Assembly (NCBI RefSeq): GCF_037976325.1
Contig: NZ_CP150265.1
Span: 5,655,001 to 5,719,000, forward strand
Length of the DNA: 64,000 nt
Direction: 5' to 3'
Source of the DNA: Paenibacillus sp. FSL K6-3182
Lineage (GTDB): Bacteria > Bacillota > Bacilli > Paenibacillales > Paenibacillaceae
The position numbers and the translations under genes were made by a program. The notes beneath the pieces were generated by a model. That model was not told the DNA's origin, searched no databases, and was given only the letters and a program-made list of their open reading frames with translations. Below are positions 51,197 to 59,326 of this stretch, one piece after another. How positions within the stretch are numbered: position 1 is the stretch's first letter; each line of letters starts with the position of its first letter.

Positions 51197-52885
51197 TTAT
51201 TGAGCGCCTGACGTATTTTTATCACCAATCTCAACCTTCAAGTTCATCGCACTGCCTTTGCGCAAAATGTTCAGCTCGATCTTATCGCCAACTTTTTTGG
51301 TTTTAATTTGATCAATAAGAGCTTGCGTGTTTGCGTATTTCTTGCCGTCAATGCCGACGATGACGTCGAACTGCTGCAATTCAGCCAAGTATGCTGGTGA
51401 ATTATAGTATACATTACGTACAATGGAGCCTTCTACTTTATCCATGCCTAATTGCTTCGCAATATCCGCTGTTACATCCTGCAGCTCTGCACCAATGTAT
51501 GGAGCGGCTGGCTTAGGAATCGTCTTGTTGTTTTTAAGATTTTCCAGCACATCTTGAATCGTGCTCGTCGGAATCGCGAAACCGATGCCTTGTGCTTGCG
51601 AGCTTACTGCCGTATTAATGCCAACGACCTCACCGTTCACATTCAGAAGCGGACCGCCAGAGTTGCCTGGGTTAATCGAAGCATCCGTTTGCAGCAAATG
51701 CTCATATTTACGCGCTCCCTGTGTATCAGGAATATCGATGGGACGTTCTTTGGCACTTAATACGCCAACAGTAACCGTATGATCGAAGCCGTATGGGTTA
51801 CCGATTGCAACAACCCAGTCGCCGATATTAATCGTATCCGAGTTGCCAAGTGGAAGCGTTGGGAACGCTTTGTCGCCTGTTACTTTAAGTACCGCTAAGT
51901 CTAAGTCATAGCTTGAACCCAGCAATTCAGCCGTGAATGGCTTATCATAGCCTTGAACTATAACTTTGATTTGGTCAGATTCTCCGATTACGTGCTGATT
52001 CGTTAAAATATAGCCTGTTGAATCGAAGAAAAACCCAGTCCCAATGCCTGATTGCTGCATGTTGCCTTCTTCATTCTTTTGTCCTGCATCCGGCTGTGTC
52101 GTTCCAGGGTAATCATCGCCAAAAAATTGGCGGAAAAATGAATCATCGAGCATGTTGTTGCTATTGTTGCGTTTTGCCGTATTAACGAAGGTTTCGATTT
52201 TCACTACTGCTGGACTTGCTGTCTCGAACAATTTAGCAATGTTGTCTGGTCTATCCGCGACTGTAGCCGCACCGCCGTTGCTGGTCGTACCTGCAGAAGC
52301 AGTGGAACCCGTTCCGCTAGATTGTGTATTTGATGTTAATGCGGCTTCTTTCGTGAACCAGTTGTTTAAGTCCGCTGTATACATCAAGCTGCCTACTACG
52401 AGAACACCTGCTAGAAACGATGAAAAAATGGCCTTAAAGGAAGTCCGGCGCGGTTCCCTTACTTGCCATGGCCCTTTGGAGGACTGCGGCGATGGCGTGA
52501 ACGTTCGAATTTGGGATTGCATAGGCGATTGTGATCTTGCCCGTTCAGATTCCATCGTTGAATCCGATTGTACATTCACTTCTTCTACACTGGATGCCTG
52601 TGCTTGCGTATCGTGTGTATGTGTATTGCCGTACGGCTGATCTTGAATCAGCTTAGGCTTTTCCGATCCGTAGCCAGAAGCTGAAGGATTCCCGCCTTCT
52701 TGAGAATTCGCCTTATACGGTCCATACGAATAATAATAAGATGGCTTTGCCGGCTGCTCCGATGACTCATTTGAAATAGGCTGCGCGGAGTCATTTACGC
52801 TTTCGCTGTTATCAGCTGAGCCATGTCCCTCTTCATTTTTGCGGAAAAAGTCGTCAAATCCCTTTTTGTTGTTTTGATCGTCCAT
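51197..52885 (-). CDS. Membrane-anchored HtrA/DegP-type serine protease with PDZ domain
   Basis: 562-aa protein. Residues 1-150 are a low-complexity cytoplasmic part rich in Ser/Gln/Asn, then one membrane helix (about 157-175, FKAIFSSFLAGVLVVGSLMY). The trypsin-like domain has catalytic His in YILTNQHVIG, Asp in SYDLDLAVLKV and Ser in INPGNSGGPLLNV. A PDZ domain ends the protein (YIGAELQDV, SPAYLAELQQFDVIVGIDG). It should degrade misfolded exported proteins at the outer membrane face. AAGGAGGAG precedes the ATG. First gene of the block with the two-component pair; direct repeats at 52984-53011 are a candidate operator. Confidence 0.93.
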   Translation of the reverse strand: MDDQNNKKGFDDFFRKNEEGHGSADNSESVNDSAQPISNESSEQPAKPSYYYSYGPYKANSQEGGNPSASGYGSEKPKLIQDQPYGNTHTHDTQAQASSVEEVNVQSDSTMESERARSQSPMQSQIRTFTPSPQSSKGPWQVREPRRTSFKAIFSSFLAGVLVVGSLMYTADLNNWFTKEAALTSNTQSSGTGSTASAGTTSNGGAATVADRPDNIAKLFETASPAVVKIETFVNTAKRNNSNNMLDDSFFRQFFGDDYPGTTQPDAGQKNEEGNMQQSGIGTGFFFDSTGYILTNQHVIGESDQIKVIVQGYDKPFTAELLGSSYDLDLAVLKVTGDKAFPTLPLGNSDTINIGDWVVAIGNPYGFDHTVTVGVLSAKERPIDIPDTQGARKYEHLLQTDASINPGNSGGPLLNVNGEVVGINTAVSSQAQGIGFAIPTSTIQDVLENLKNNKTIPKPAAPYIGAELQDVTADIAKQLGMDKVEGSIVRNVYYNSPAYLAELQQFDVIVGIDGKKYANTQALIDQIKTKKVGDKIELNILRKGSAMNLKVEIGDKNTSGAQ

Positions 52886-52983
52886 GTACGTTCTCCTCCT
52901 TGAATCTTATTGCATCATGCGTCCAATTGGCATTCTATCCGGAAACATGTTATTTGATATAGTTCTATCATGCACATTCTACC

Positions 52984-53011
52984 TTAAAACAAACTTAAAA
53001 GGAATTTAAAC
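52984..53011. promoter_or_regulatory. Three direct repeats at 11-base spacing upstream of htrA-like gene
   Basis: TTAAAA (52984), TTAAAA (52995) and TTAAAC (53006), each separated by five bases, a layout typical of OmpR/PhoB-family binding sites. It lies about 100 bases upstream of the protease start. Confidence 0.5.
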
Positions 53012-53017
53012 AGAAAT

Positions 53018-53056
53018 AAAAAAAACGCTCCCAAATGATTTTGGCAGCGTTTTTTT
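53018..53056 (-). terminator. Terminator after YugN-like gene
   Basis: AAAAACGCTCCCAAA (53021-53035) pairs with TTTGGCAGCGTTTTT (53040-53054) at 14 of 15 positions; A/T runs on both sides. Confidence 0.85.
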
Positions 53057-53076
53057 GAGTGCTTCTACGATGTGAA

Positions 53077-53490
53077 TCAATGCGGAAAAAGCTGCTCTAC
53101 TTCATTTAATGCATCCTTTGCGCGATCAATCCACTGCGGCTCTACCTCAGCATCCGGATTCGACGGTGATTGGAATTGATCAAACAGCGCTCCGACTACT
53201 CGTACCGATGCTTCCGGATCATTTCCTTCTCTGTACTCATGCTTAAGTACGTAAGGTGTACCGAGTATAATCCTCGCTTCATTATCTTTTTCCCCAACAT
53301 CAATTTGACCAGCAATGACTTCAAAAGGAATGCGAAGCCAAATCTTATTCGCATCATCAAGCGCGCGGTCAAAGGAACCAGCAGCATACTCCCAGTTGCC
53401 GCCAAGCGTGAATTGCTGCGACTCCAGCAGCTCTTTCGTTTCTAAGAAATGTTGCTCCCGTGATTCCAGCACGGACGAAATGGGTATCAT
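53077..53490 (-). CDS. YugN-like family protein
   Basis: 137-aa cytoplasmic protein with no membrane segment. The order GGNWEYAAGSFDRAL, IWLRIPFEVIAGQID, GTPYVLKHEYREG and an acidic C-terminus is what I associate with the YugN-like family of Bacillales, whose function is not known. AAAGGAG precedes the ATG by eight bases. It lies between the htrA-like gene and liaR on the same strand, with its own terminator. The family call is from memory of the pattern. Confidence 0.65.
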   Translation of the reverse strand: MIPISSVLESREQHFLETKELLESQQFTLGGNWEYAAGSFDRALDDANKIWLRIPFEVIAGQIDVGEKDNEARIILGTPYVLKHEYREGNDPEASVRVVGALFDQFQSPSNPDAEVEPQWIDRAKDALNEVEQLFPH

Positions 53491-53565
53491 GAAGGCGTCT
53501 CCTTTGCACTAGCATATTTCTAATCTCTTTTTGCTAGTAGGTAGTATACCCTTCCATTTCCACCT

Positions 53566-54231
53566 TTATGTGCGATTAGCCCAGCCCTTGCGATGGGCCA
53601 GCACTGCAAGCTGTGTCCGGTCGTCAAGCTCACACTTCATCAATAAATTGCTGACATGTGTTTTCACTGTCTTTACACTTATATGCAGCTCTTCTGCAAT
53701 TTCTTTGTTCGATTGTCCATCTGCGATAAGCAGCAGAACTTCCTTCTCACGTTCCGTTAACCCCTCATCACCAGACTGAGCGGTCTTCTGTCTTAAGCCT
53801 CTCGTTAACGCCTGCGATACGTCAGCAGTCATGACCGGCATTCCTTTGAATGCGCCGCTGATCGCATAAATAAGCTCTTCTGCAGAAACGGTTTTGAGCA
53901 CGTAGCTGACAGCGCCAGCCTCTATCGCGCCATAAACCTTGTCATCTTCGAGGAAACTGGTCAGCATTACGATTTTCATATCAGGAAAATGCGAGATAAT
54001 CGCCCTTGTCGCTTCAATGCCATCCATACCTGGCATCATCAAATCCATCAAAATAATATGAGGTCTATTTTCATCCGAGCTAGCCTTCAGCAAGTCAATT
54101 GCGGATTGTCCATTGCTCGCCTCTGCAATGACATGAAGCTTTGGCTCCAGCATTAGATAAGTACGAAGGCCCGTCCTTACCATATCATGATCATCCACGA
54201 TCATTACTTTTATTAGTTCAGATGCATTCAT
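53566..54231 (-). CDS. liaR: NarL/LuxR-family response regulator, LiaR-like
   Basis: 221-aa regulator. Receiver with VMIVDDHDMVRTGLRTYL, phospho-acceptor Asp in IILMDLMMPGMDG, MLTSF and VLKTV; C-terminal LuxR helix-turn-helix with LTEREKEVLLLIADGQSNKE and HISVKTVKTHVSNLLMK. It starts 17 bases after the LiaS-like kinase gene. In Bacillales LiaFSR senses cell-wall antibiotics acting on the lipid II cycle. Last gene of liaF-liaS-liaR; probable target is its own operon through the inverted repeat at 56385-56400. Confidence 0.93.
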   Translation of the reverse strand: MNASELIKVMIVDDHDMVRTGLRTYLMLEPKLHVIAEASNGQSAIDLLKASSDENRPHIILMDLMMPGMDGIEATRAIISHFPDMKIVMLTSFLEDDKVYGAIEAGAVSYVLKTVSAEELIYAISGAFKGMPVMTADVSQALTRGLRQKTAQSGDEGLTEREKEVLLLIADGQSNKEIAEELHISVKTVKTHVSNLLMKCELDDRTQLAVLAHRKGWANRT

Positions 54232-54248
54232 TATTCATGCTCTCCCCG

Positions 54249-55262
54249 CTACATTTTTGGTATCGTAACCTTTACCCTCGTCCCGCTCCCAGACTTGCTC
54301 CAAATTTCGGCTGCACCGCCAAGCTTCTGTGCTCTCTCCTGCATCGTAGACAGTCCATATGAGCCGCGTCTTACCTCATCTACCTTGAAGCCAACTCCAT
54401 CATCCTGCAAAATCATGCTAACCTGCCGTTCCGTATCTGCCATTGTCAGCGTGCAGCCCTTTGCGCTTGCATGCTTTACGATATTCGCCATCGCTTCTTG
54501 GACGATAAGAAAAAGCTGATGCTCCTTCGCTTCGGATAAACGCTCCTTCAAGCGCCATTCCAGCTCACCTTGCAAATTGTTTTGGCGGCAATAATCAGGG
54601 AACCACTTATCAAGCGCTTCATATAAAGTTCGACCTTCAAGCTCCATAGGCCGCAACTGAGCGATGAAATTCCTCATTTGTTTCTGAGCCAAATTAGACA
54701 TATTGACGAGCTGCTCGAGCACAGAATCCGCACGTTCGCGATCAACCTGCTGCAGCTTTGGAAGCGATGAAGCGCACATATGGATAGCGAATAACTGCTG
54801 GCTTACCGTATCATGCAAATCCCTTGCCAAACGCTTGCGCTCCTCGAGCACTGCCGCTTCATTAGAAGCAGACTCCGTCATCACATACTCTTCGCCGCGT
54901 ACTTGCAGCCATTTCATCTTTTCTTCCATCTGCTGAGCGAGCTCATTAAACTCGCGGTAAACCTCATTAAATGAATTATGACCGCCCTCAGTAATCCGAA
55001 CACCGAAGTTGCCGTTTGATGCTTGCTTCAGCGATAAATGAAGCGTATCAATTCGGCGTCCAATGCGCTGTGCCGCCCAGTAACCGAACGCCACGCTGAC
55101 AAGGAGGAAGACGGAGGCAGCCCCTAGGCGCACTTCCGTCTTATTGACTTCATCTAAGAGTCCATTCCAGACCACCGCTCCAAGTATTAGAGACACAGTT
55201 GATGCGATGACAAACATTCCGATGAGCTCCCACTTTCCGCTCCTCAAAAACCGAACCATCAT
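54249..55262 (-). CDS. liaS: Sensor histidine kinase, LiaS-like
   Basis: 337-aa kinase of the HisKA_3 class. Two membrane helices near the N-terminus (about 12-32 and 45-62) with almost no outer loop, as in intramembrane-sensing kinases. A HAMP-like linker follows, then phospho-acceptor His in RKRLARDLHDTVSQQLFAIH and ATPase boxes NIVKHA, DDGVGF and GLSTMQERAQKLGG. It begins seven bases after the LiaF-like gene and should be inhibited by LiaF until cell-wall stress occurs. Confidence 0.93.
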   Translation of the reverse strand: MMVRFLRSGKWELIGMFVIASTVSLILGAVVWNGLLDEVNKTEVRLGAASVFLLVSVAFGYWAAQRIGRRIDTLHLSLKQASNGNFGVRITEGGHNSFNEVYREFNELAQQMEEKMKWLQVRGEEYVMTESASNEAAVLEERKRLARDLHDTVSQQLFAIHMCASSLPKLQQVDRERADSVLEQLVNMSNLAQKQMRNFIAQLRPMELEGRTLYEALDKWFPDYCRQNNLQGELEWRLKERLSEAKEHQLFLIVQEAMANIVKHASAKGCTLTMADTERQVSMILQDDGVGFKVDEVRRGSYGLSTMQERAQKLGGAAEIWSKSGSGTRVKVTIPKM

Positions 55263-55269
55263 ACTCGAA

Positions 55270-56289
55270 TCACCCTACCTTTGTAACACGAACATCTCCG
55301 ATAAACGTGCTGACGACCAGCTTAATTTTTTTGTTAGCTTCCTGATAAGTTGGCGATTGAATATTGATATTCGTAAACAATCCGCCTTCTTTCTGGCCAA
55401 GCACCTTCACATCTCCAATAAAGGCGCTTGATACAACCTGTACGCCTACTTCGTAATCATTCGGAACGTATACCTTTACATCGCCTATAAATGAAGATAC
55501 ATGAATTTTGGTTTCGCCCATGGATACTTGCGCTTTTGTTAAATCAAGCACGGTATCACCGATGAAATGGGAAATATTAAGCGGCTTTAAATCCCAATAA
55601 TCATGACCGATATGAATATCCCCAATAAACCCGGAGCGATTCTGCACATTGGAATCATTATGGTTCCACCACTCCACATGTTCCTTATGATTTCGTTTCC
55701 ATTCTTTTTCATTTTTTTTGTATTCTGATTTATGGTGATGTTTCCATTCCTTATACTCTTTCTTGGTGGCAGAAAAATCATCATATGGTTTTTTTGAATC
55801 GCTTTCCTGCTTCTCTTCCTTAGTGTGCGTATCCACAGGCTGCTTCGTTGGATCAGGGTGAAGAGGCGGCGCTGGCGGAACAGATGCTTCATCTGTGTAA
55901 GGGCGGTATGATTTCCAATCATCTGTTGGCGGAGTTTGGCGTTTTGATCTTGGTCTCCAAATAATATTGATCCCGACCAAAATCACAACGATTGGCCAAA
56001 TGTAAGGAATGATGTCGCCAATAGACCATGAGAACAAGTTTAAATTGCGTCCCAAAAATACACATCCGATTAATAGGACAATCGCGCCCCACCAGCTCGA
56101 ACCCGAGCCGTACGTTCTGCTGGACAACAATCCGCGAATACCTACAATCATAATGATTACAGGCCAATAGGTAGAAAATAAATCTCCAATATCGAAGGTC
56201 ACATGACCCGTTTGATTCAGTAAAAACAAGACGCCAACTGCAATGATGATTAACCCGGTGAATAACCGGTTTGCGAAGTTTCCGTTCAT
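55270..56289 (-). CDS. liaF: LiaF-like membrane protein, inhibitor of the Lia system
   Basis: 339-aa protein. N-terminal part has four hydrophobic helices (first LFTGLIIIAVGVLFLLNQTG). The middle (about 130-210) is Lys/His/Asp-rich and hydrophilic. The C-terminal part is the LiaF (DUF2154) beta domain with repeating IGD steps: FIGDIHIGHDYWDL, FIGDTVLDL, SFIGDVKVYVP, AFIGDVKVLG, TFIGDVRV. ATG 56289 follows AAGGAG by about eleven bases; the frame opens 60 bases further but without RBS. First gene of liaFSR; liaI/liaH are not present here. Confidence 0.92.
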   Translation of the reverse strand: MNGNFANRLFTGLIIIAVGVLFLLNQTGHVTFDIGDLFSTYWPVIIMIVGIRGLLSSRTYGSGSSWWGAIVLLIGCVFLGRNLNLFSWSIGDIIPYIWPIVVILVGINIIWRPRSKRQTPPTDDWKSYRPYTDEASVPPAPPLHPDPTKQPVDTHTKEEKQESDSKKPYDDFSATKKEYKEWKHHHKSEYKKNEKEWKRNHKEHVEWWNHNDSNVQNRSGFIGDIHIGHDYWDLKPLNISHFIGDTVLDLTKAQVSMGETKIHVSSFIGDVKVYVPNDYEVGVQVVSSAFIGDVKVLGQKEGGLFTNINIQSPTYQEANKKIKLVVSTFIGDVRVTKVG

Positions 56290-56332
56290 GCGGCACCAGC
56301 TCCTTACGATTCCATCGTCGTTTGATATTCTT

Positions 56333-56400
56333 AGTATAACGGACAACATGCAATAGAAAAAGGGACGACCGATTGAATTGTTAGTCAGTCTCTAGACTGA
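56333..56400 (-). promoter_or_regulatory. liaF promoter region with LiaR/VraR-type inverted repeat
   Basis: TCAGTCT-CT-AGACTGA at 56385-56400 is a perfect 7-2-7 inverted repeat of the type bound by LiaR/VraR/CesR. On the minus strand a TATACT (56338-56333) is a candidate -10 with no good -35, as expected for an activated promoter. The repeat would be centred about 65 bases upstream of the predicted transcription start. Confidence 0.65.
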
Positions 56401-56460
56401 GCTTTTGTTGATTCTATCCATTTTAAACCTAACATGCGTCATGTAACATAACGCAGAGCG

Positions 56461-56490
56461 TTGACATTGTTAACGTATTCTATTTATAAT
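56461..56490 (+). promoter_or_regulatory. amtB promoter
   Basis: TTGACA (56461-56466), 18-base spacer, TATAAT (56485-56490), both perfect. TAACAT occurs twice just upstream (56430 and 56444). No full GlnR/TnrA box was found. Confidence 0.65.
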
Positions 56491-56552
56491 GATGAACGGA
56501 TTATGATAATAGAGACCGCTATACATGAATATTAGGATTAGGAGATGAAGAA

Positions 56553-57848
56553 ATGGACGTTATCGAACTGTCAAAAGGACTAGATACCATCTGGGTCGTT
56601 TTGACAGCAGCCATGATCTTGCTCATGGAGGGCGGTTTCGCATTGCTTGAAGCAGGATTTGTCAGGCAGAAGAATGCCGTCAGCATCATCATGAAGGTTT
56701 TTGTCGACATCGCTTTCGGCGCACTCGTTTTTTACTTTTTTGGCTTCGCACTCATGTATGGGCAGGACGCAGGCGGAATAATCGGAACGACCGGCTTTCT
56801 CATCAACGGAGACCTGTCTCACATAAAACTAAATATTACGCACGAAACCTTTTGGTTATTCCAATGCGCATTCGTTATAGCCGTCATTTCAATCGTGTCG
56901 GGCGCAGTAGCGGAAAGAATAAATTTTAGAGCTTATATTTTACTCACTATTGCAATGACCGGCTTCATTTATCCGTTAGCCGGACACTGGGTATGGTCAA
57001 GCAGCGGCTTTCTTGGCAAGCTTGGCATGATCGATTTTGCAGGCTCCGCTGTCATTCATGCTTTAGGAGGTTTCTCCGCTCTTGCCGCAGCCATTTTCAT
57101 TGGTCCGAGAATCGGTAAATTCAGTCCAGACGGCAAAGCCAATATCGTTCCGCCTTCCAACTTGCCGCTTGCTTCTGTTGGTGCATTCATTCTATGGTTT
57201 GGCTGGTTCGGGTTTAATGCAGGCAGCACACTTAGCGCTACAAACGGCTCAATCGGACATATTGCGATTACAACGATGCTCTCGGCAGCTGCAGGCGGCG
57301 CAACATGTATTCTGTTTACGATGTTCCGCTACAAGAAAGCAGATCCGCCAATGGTCATCAATGGTTCACTCGCCGGCCTCGTAGGTATTACTGCTGGCTG
57401 CGCATTCGTATCTGACATCGCTGCAATTGGGGTCGGTGCAGTATCCGGCATCGCGATGGTGCTGGTCACTGAATGGCTGGAACGCAGGCAGATCGACGAT
57501 CCAGTCGGCGCCTTTGCCGTACATGGCGTCAGCGGCAGCATCGGAACAATTGCAGTCGGCTTATTCGCCCTTCCCGAGCTAACCGAAGGCGTAGGCAAAG
57601 GTTACTACGGTTTATTTTATGGCGGAGGCTTCAACTTGCTCGGTATTCAAGTATTAGGGCTCGTAATAGTTTCCTTATGGGGCTTCGCTTTAACTTGGGG
57701 CGCACTATGGCTGATCCGCAAAATTATGCCCGTTCGTGTCTCCAAGGATGAGGAGCTCATCGGCCTCGATGTTGGCATTCACGGTGTTCCCGCATACAGC
57801 CAGGAGCATGATTTCCTCGATTATGATCGCTTAAAAAACAGCAAATAA
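56553..57848 (+). CDS. amtB: Ammonium transporter, Amt family
   Basis: 431-aa channel-like ammonium transporter with about eleven membrane helices. The pore twin histidines are in DFAGSAVIHALGG and GAFAVHGVSG; the outer gate aromatic is likely within WLFQCAFVIAVISIVSGAVAER. The C-terminal cytoplasmic tail is present (DEELIGLDVGIHGVPAYS), a typical GlnK-contact region, but no glnK gene follows. AGGAGATG precedes the ATG. The gene is divergent from liaFSR and probably induced under nitrogen limitation, linking it functionally to the glnA gene 10 kb away. Confidence 0.95.
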   Translation: MDVIELSKGLDTIWVVLTAAMILLMEGGFALLEAGFVRQKNAVSIIMKVFVDIAFGALVFYFFGFALMYGQDAGGIIGTTGFLINGDLSHIKLNITHETFWLFQCAFVIAVISIVSGAVAERINFRAYILLTIAMTGFIYPLAGHWVWSSSGFLGKLGMIDFAGSAVIHALGGFSALAAAIFIGPRIGKFSPDGKANIVPPSNLPLASVGAFILWFGWFGFNAGSTLSATNGSIGHIAITTMLSAAAGGATCILFTMFRYKKADPPMVINGSLAGLVGITAGCAFVSDIAAIGVGAVSGIAMVLVTEWLERRQIDDPVGAFAVHGVSGSIGTIAVGLFALPELTEGVGKGYYGLFYGGGFNLLGIQVLGLVIVSLWGFALTWGALWLIRKIMPVRVSKDEELIGLDVGIHGVPAYSQEHDFLDYDRLKNSK

Positions 57849-57852
57849 ACAT

Positions 57853-57892
57853 AAAGAACCGCCCAAGCCGGAATGGCCTGGACGGTTCTTTG
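57853..57892 (+). terminator. Terminator after amtB
   Basis: AAAGAACCGCCCAAGCC (57853-57869) pairs with GGCCTGGACGGTTCTTT (57875-57891) with two mismatches; loop GAAT-like. Confidence 0.85.
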
Positions 57893-57916
57893 CTATTATT
57901 TAGAATGATCATTCCA

Positions 57917-58300
57917 TTAATCGTTCATCTCATTGGCCAGCTCATAGGATACCGTTACAATATCGCTTGGAGCCGATACATTCTTGATAGAGCGAGCACT
58001 TTCGATTTCCAGACGGAGCGCACGAACCTTCTCCATCGGCTTTCTTACAAAATGAATATATTCAACGGCTAGATGATGATCAGGCTTCCTGCCAGTCAGC
58101 ATTCTTCGAAGTGTAGACATCGATTGATACGCGCGGTCTTCCATCAGCCTTCTTTTCTCATAACGCTCAACCATCTGTTCAATTTCAGCTATTTCCTGCT
58201 CTTTCTTAGCAACGTAAGCATCAATAAAAGGTAAAACCTCGCCCGCTTTACGATGATGGGCAGCAATTACAAAGCCTGAATGAATGATCGGATCTGTCAT
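57917..58300 (-). CDS. Hypothetical protein with coiled-coil segment
   Basis: 127-aa soluble protein I do not recognise. Residues about 27-55 (AYVAKKEQEIAEIEQMVERY and on) form a likely coiled coil, and a second helix with heptad-like Leu/Arg spacing lies at about 85-105 (KPMEKVRALRLEIESAR). The N-terminus is MTDPIIHSGFVIAAHHRKAGE. AGGTGA precedes the ATG by about eight bases and codon use is like its neighbours. It stands alone, convergent with amtB. Function not inferred. Confidence 0.6.
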   Translation of the reverse strand: MTDPIIHSGFVIAAHHRKAGEVLPFIDAYVAKKEQEIAEIEQMVERYEKRRLMEDRAYQSMSTLRRMLTGRKPDHHLAVEYIHFVRKPMEKVRALRLEIESARSIKNVSAPSDIVTVSYELANEMND

Positions 58301-58427
58301 GAGTATTCACCTGTCTTGTCATGTTATTATTTCTTACATATGTAATCATACAACAAACCGAGGGCATTTGAAAACTGTTTTTTATTAGATCAAATTAACG
58401 GTGCGATGAGCAGAGGATAAATAAAAA

Positions 58428-58455
58428 GAGGAACCGATAACGGTTCCCCTTTGTT
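58428..58455 (-). terminator. Terminator after SASP gene
   Basis: GGAACCG-ATAA-CGGTTCC hairpin (58431-58448) with a T5 run on the minus strand. Confidence 0.8.
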
Positions 58456-58482
58456 TCCTTCTCATGGCATAGCAAAAAAATA

Positions 58483-58611
58483 TTACTTCTCAGCTTTTTG
58501 CTGAGCATTGTTTGCCGTTTGTTTGTTAGCAGCATTATTTTGGTTAAACTCTTCTGCGAATTCTGCATTGTATTGATTGTTTTGGGCTTTGTTGTTTTTG
58601 TTTTTAGCCAT
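58483..58611 (-). CDS. Gamma-type small acid-soluble spore protein
   Basis: 42-aa protein of Asn/Gln/Ala/Lys-rich composition: MAKNKNNKAQNNQYNAEFAE followed by EFNQNNAANKQTANNAQQK. The EFAEEF segment matches the germination-protease cleavage site region of gamma-type SASPs (SspE-like), which serve as amino-acid stores in spores. GGAGGTGA stands six bases before the ATG, a perfect RBS. The gene is shorter than usual annotation cutoffs and has only one EFA site, fewer than the longer Bacillus proteins. Expression in the forespore is expected from family knowledge. Confidence 0.85.
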   Translation of the reverse strand: MAKNKNNKAQNNQYNAEFAEEFNQNNAANKQTANNAQQKAEK

Positions 58612-58672
58612 TGTATTCACCTCCCCGTTTCATTGATAGTATGGCATTCTTGCCGCTTATTATACGACTCAT

Positions 58673-59266
58673 TTACGATTCTAAATACGTCTGCGGAATA
58701 GGCTTTCCAGCCTCTATAGCCAAGTTGATTTTGTTCAGCCATGCCTGCGAAAGCTTGCCCGTTCCCATACGCAGCACCTCTACATGAACGGTCCGCTTGC
58801 CCCACTGCTCGTACACCTGCTTGATCGTTTCAAAATACAAGTCGATGCGTTTTCCCTTAATCGCTGAACCCGTATCAGCCACCACGCCATAGCCATAGCC
58901 AGGTATATAGAGCAGCGTCCCAATGGGAAACAGCCTTGTATCCGCCGCAATCGTTGAGACTTGATCCCTGCGTACCTTTACGCCCGAATAGGTGATTCCG
59001 TATTGTGGATGCCCAGGCCGTTTGCCGGTCGATTCTACGCCAGCTGTGTAGCCTGTAGCAACAACTTCAACCTTTTTCGGCTTCGTGCGCGCAGCTGCCT
59101 CTGATTTGCCCAGGTTGTCGCTTTTGCTTGCAACAGGGCTTTGCTCAGGTGCTGATGCTTCAGCATGAACCGTATTGCCGCCCTTTGTATCTAAACCAAT
59201 TACGATAACAGTTAGGAGCAGCAATGCCGTTAATCCTTTTTGAATATAAAAAAAGCTTGTAGCCAT
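58673..59266 (-). CDS. 3D-domain (double-psi barrel) wall-active protein, YuiC/Sps-like
   Basis: 197-aa protein with an N-terminal signal or anchor helix ([14 protein letters not shown]) and a Ser/Ala-rich linker. The 3D domain (about 68-160) has [29 protein letters not shown] and the namesake [15 protein letters not shown] with three Asp residues. Such domains are lytic-transglycosylase-like folds found in MltA/Rpf/Sps proteins and probably cut peptidoglycan. A C-terminal 35-residue tail follows. GAGGAGGAAG lies upstream. It is 60 bases downstream of thrS on the same strand and might be transcribed with it. Confidence 0.88.
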   Translation of the reverse strand: MATSFFYIQKGLTALLLLTVIVIGLDTKGGNTVHAEASAPEQSPVASKSDNLGKSEAAARTKPKKVEVVATGYTAGVESTGKRPGHPQYGITYSGVKVRRDQVSTIAADTRLFPIGTLLYIPGYGYGVVADTGSAIKGKRIDLYFETIKQVYEQWGKRTVHVEVLRMGTGKLSQAWLNKINLAIEAGKPIPQTYLES

Positions 59267-59326
59267 CTGGGTACTTCCTCCTCAGAAGAATAATGCCCCG
59301 ATGGCTCAAGCTTTATGCGTTACTTA

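Noticed and set aside
56430..56450. Possible GlnR/TnrA site upstream of amtB
   Set aside because: Only half sites (TAACAT twice) are present; the TGTNA-N7-TNACA pattern is not satisfied.
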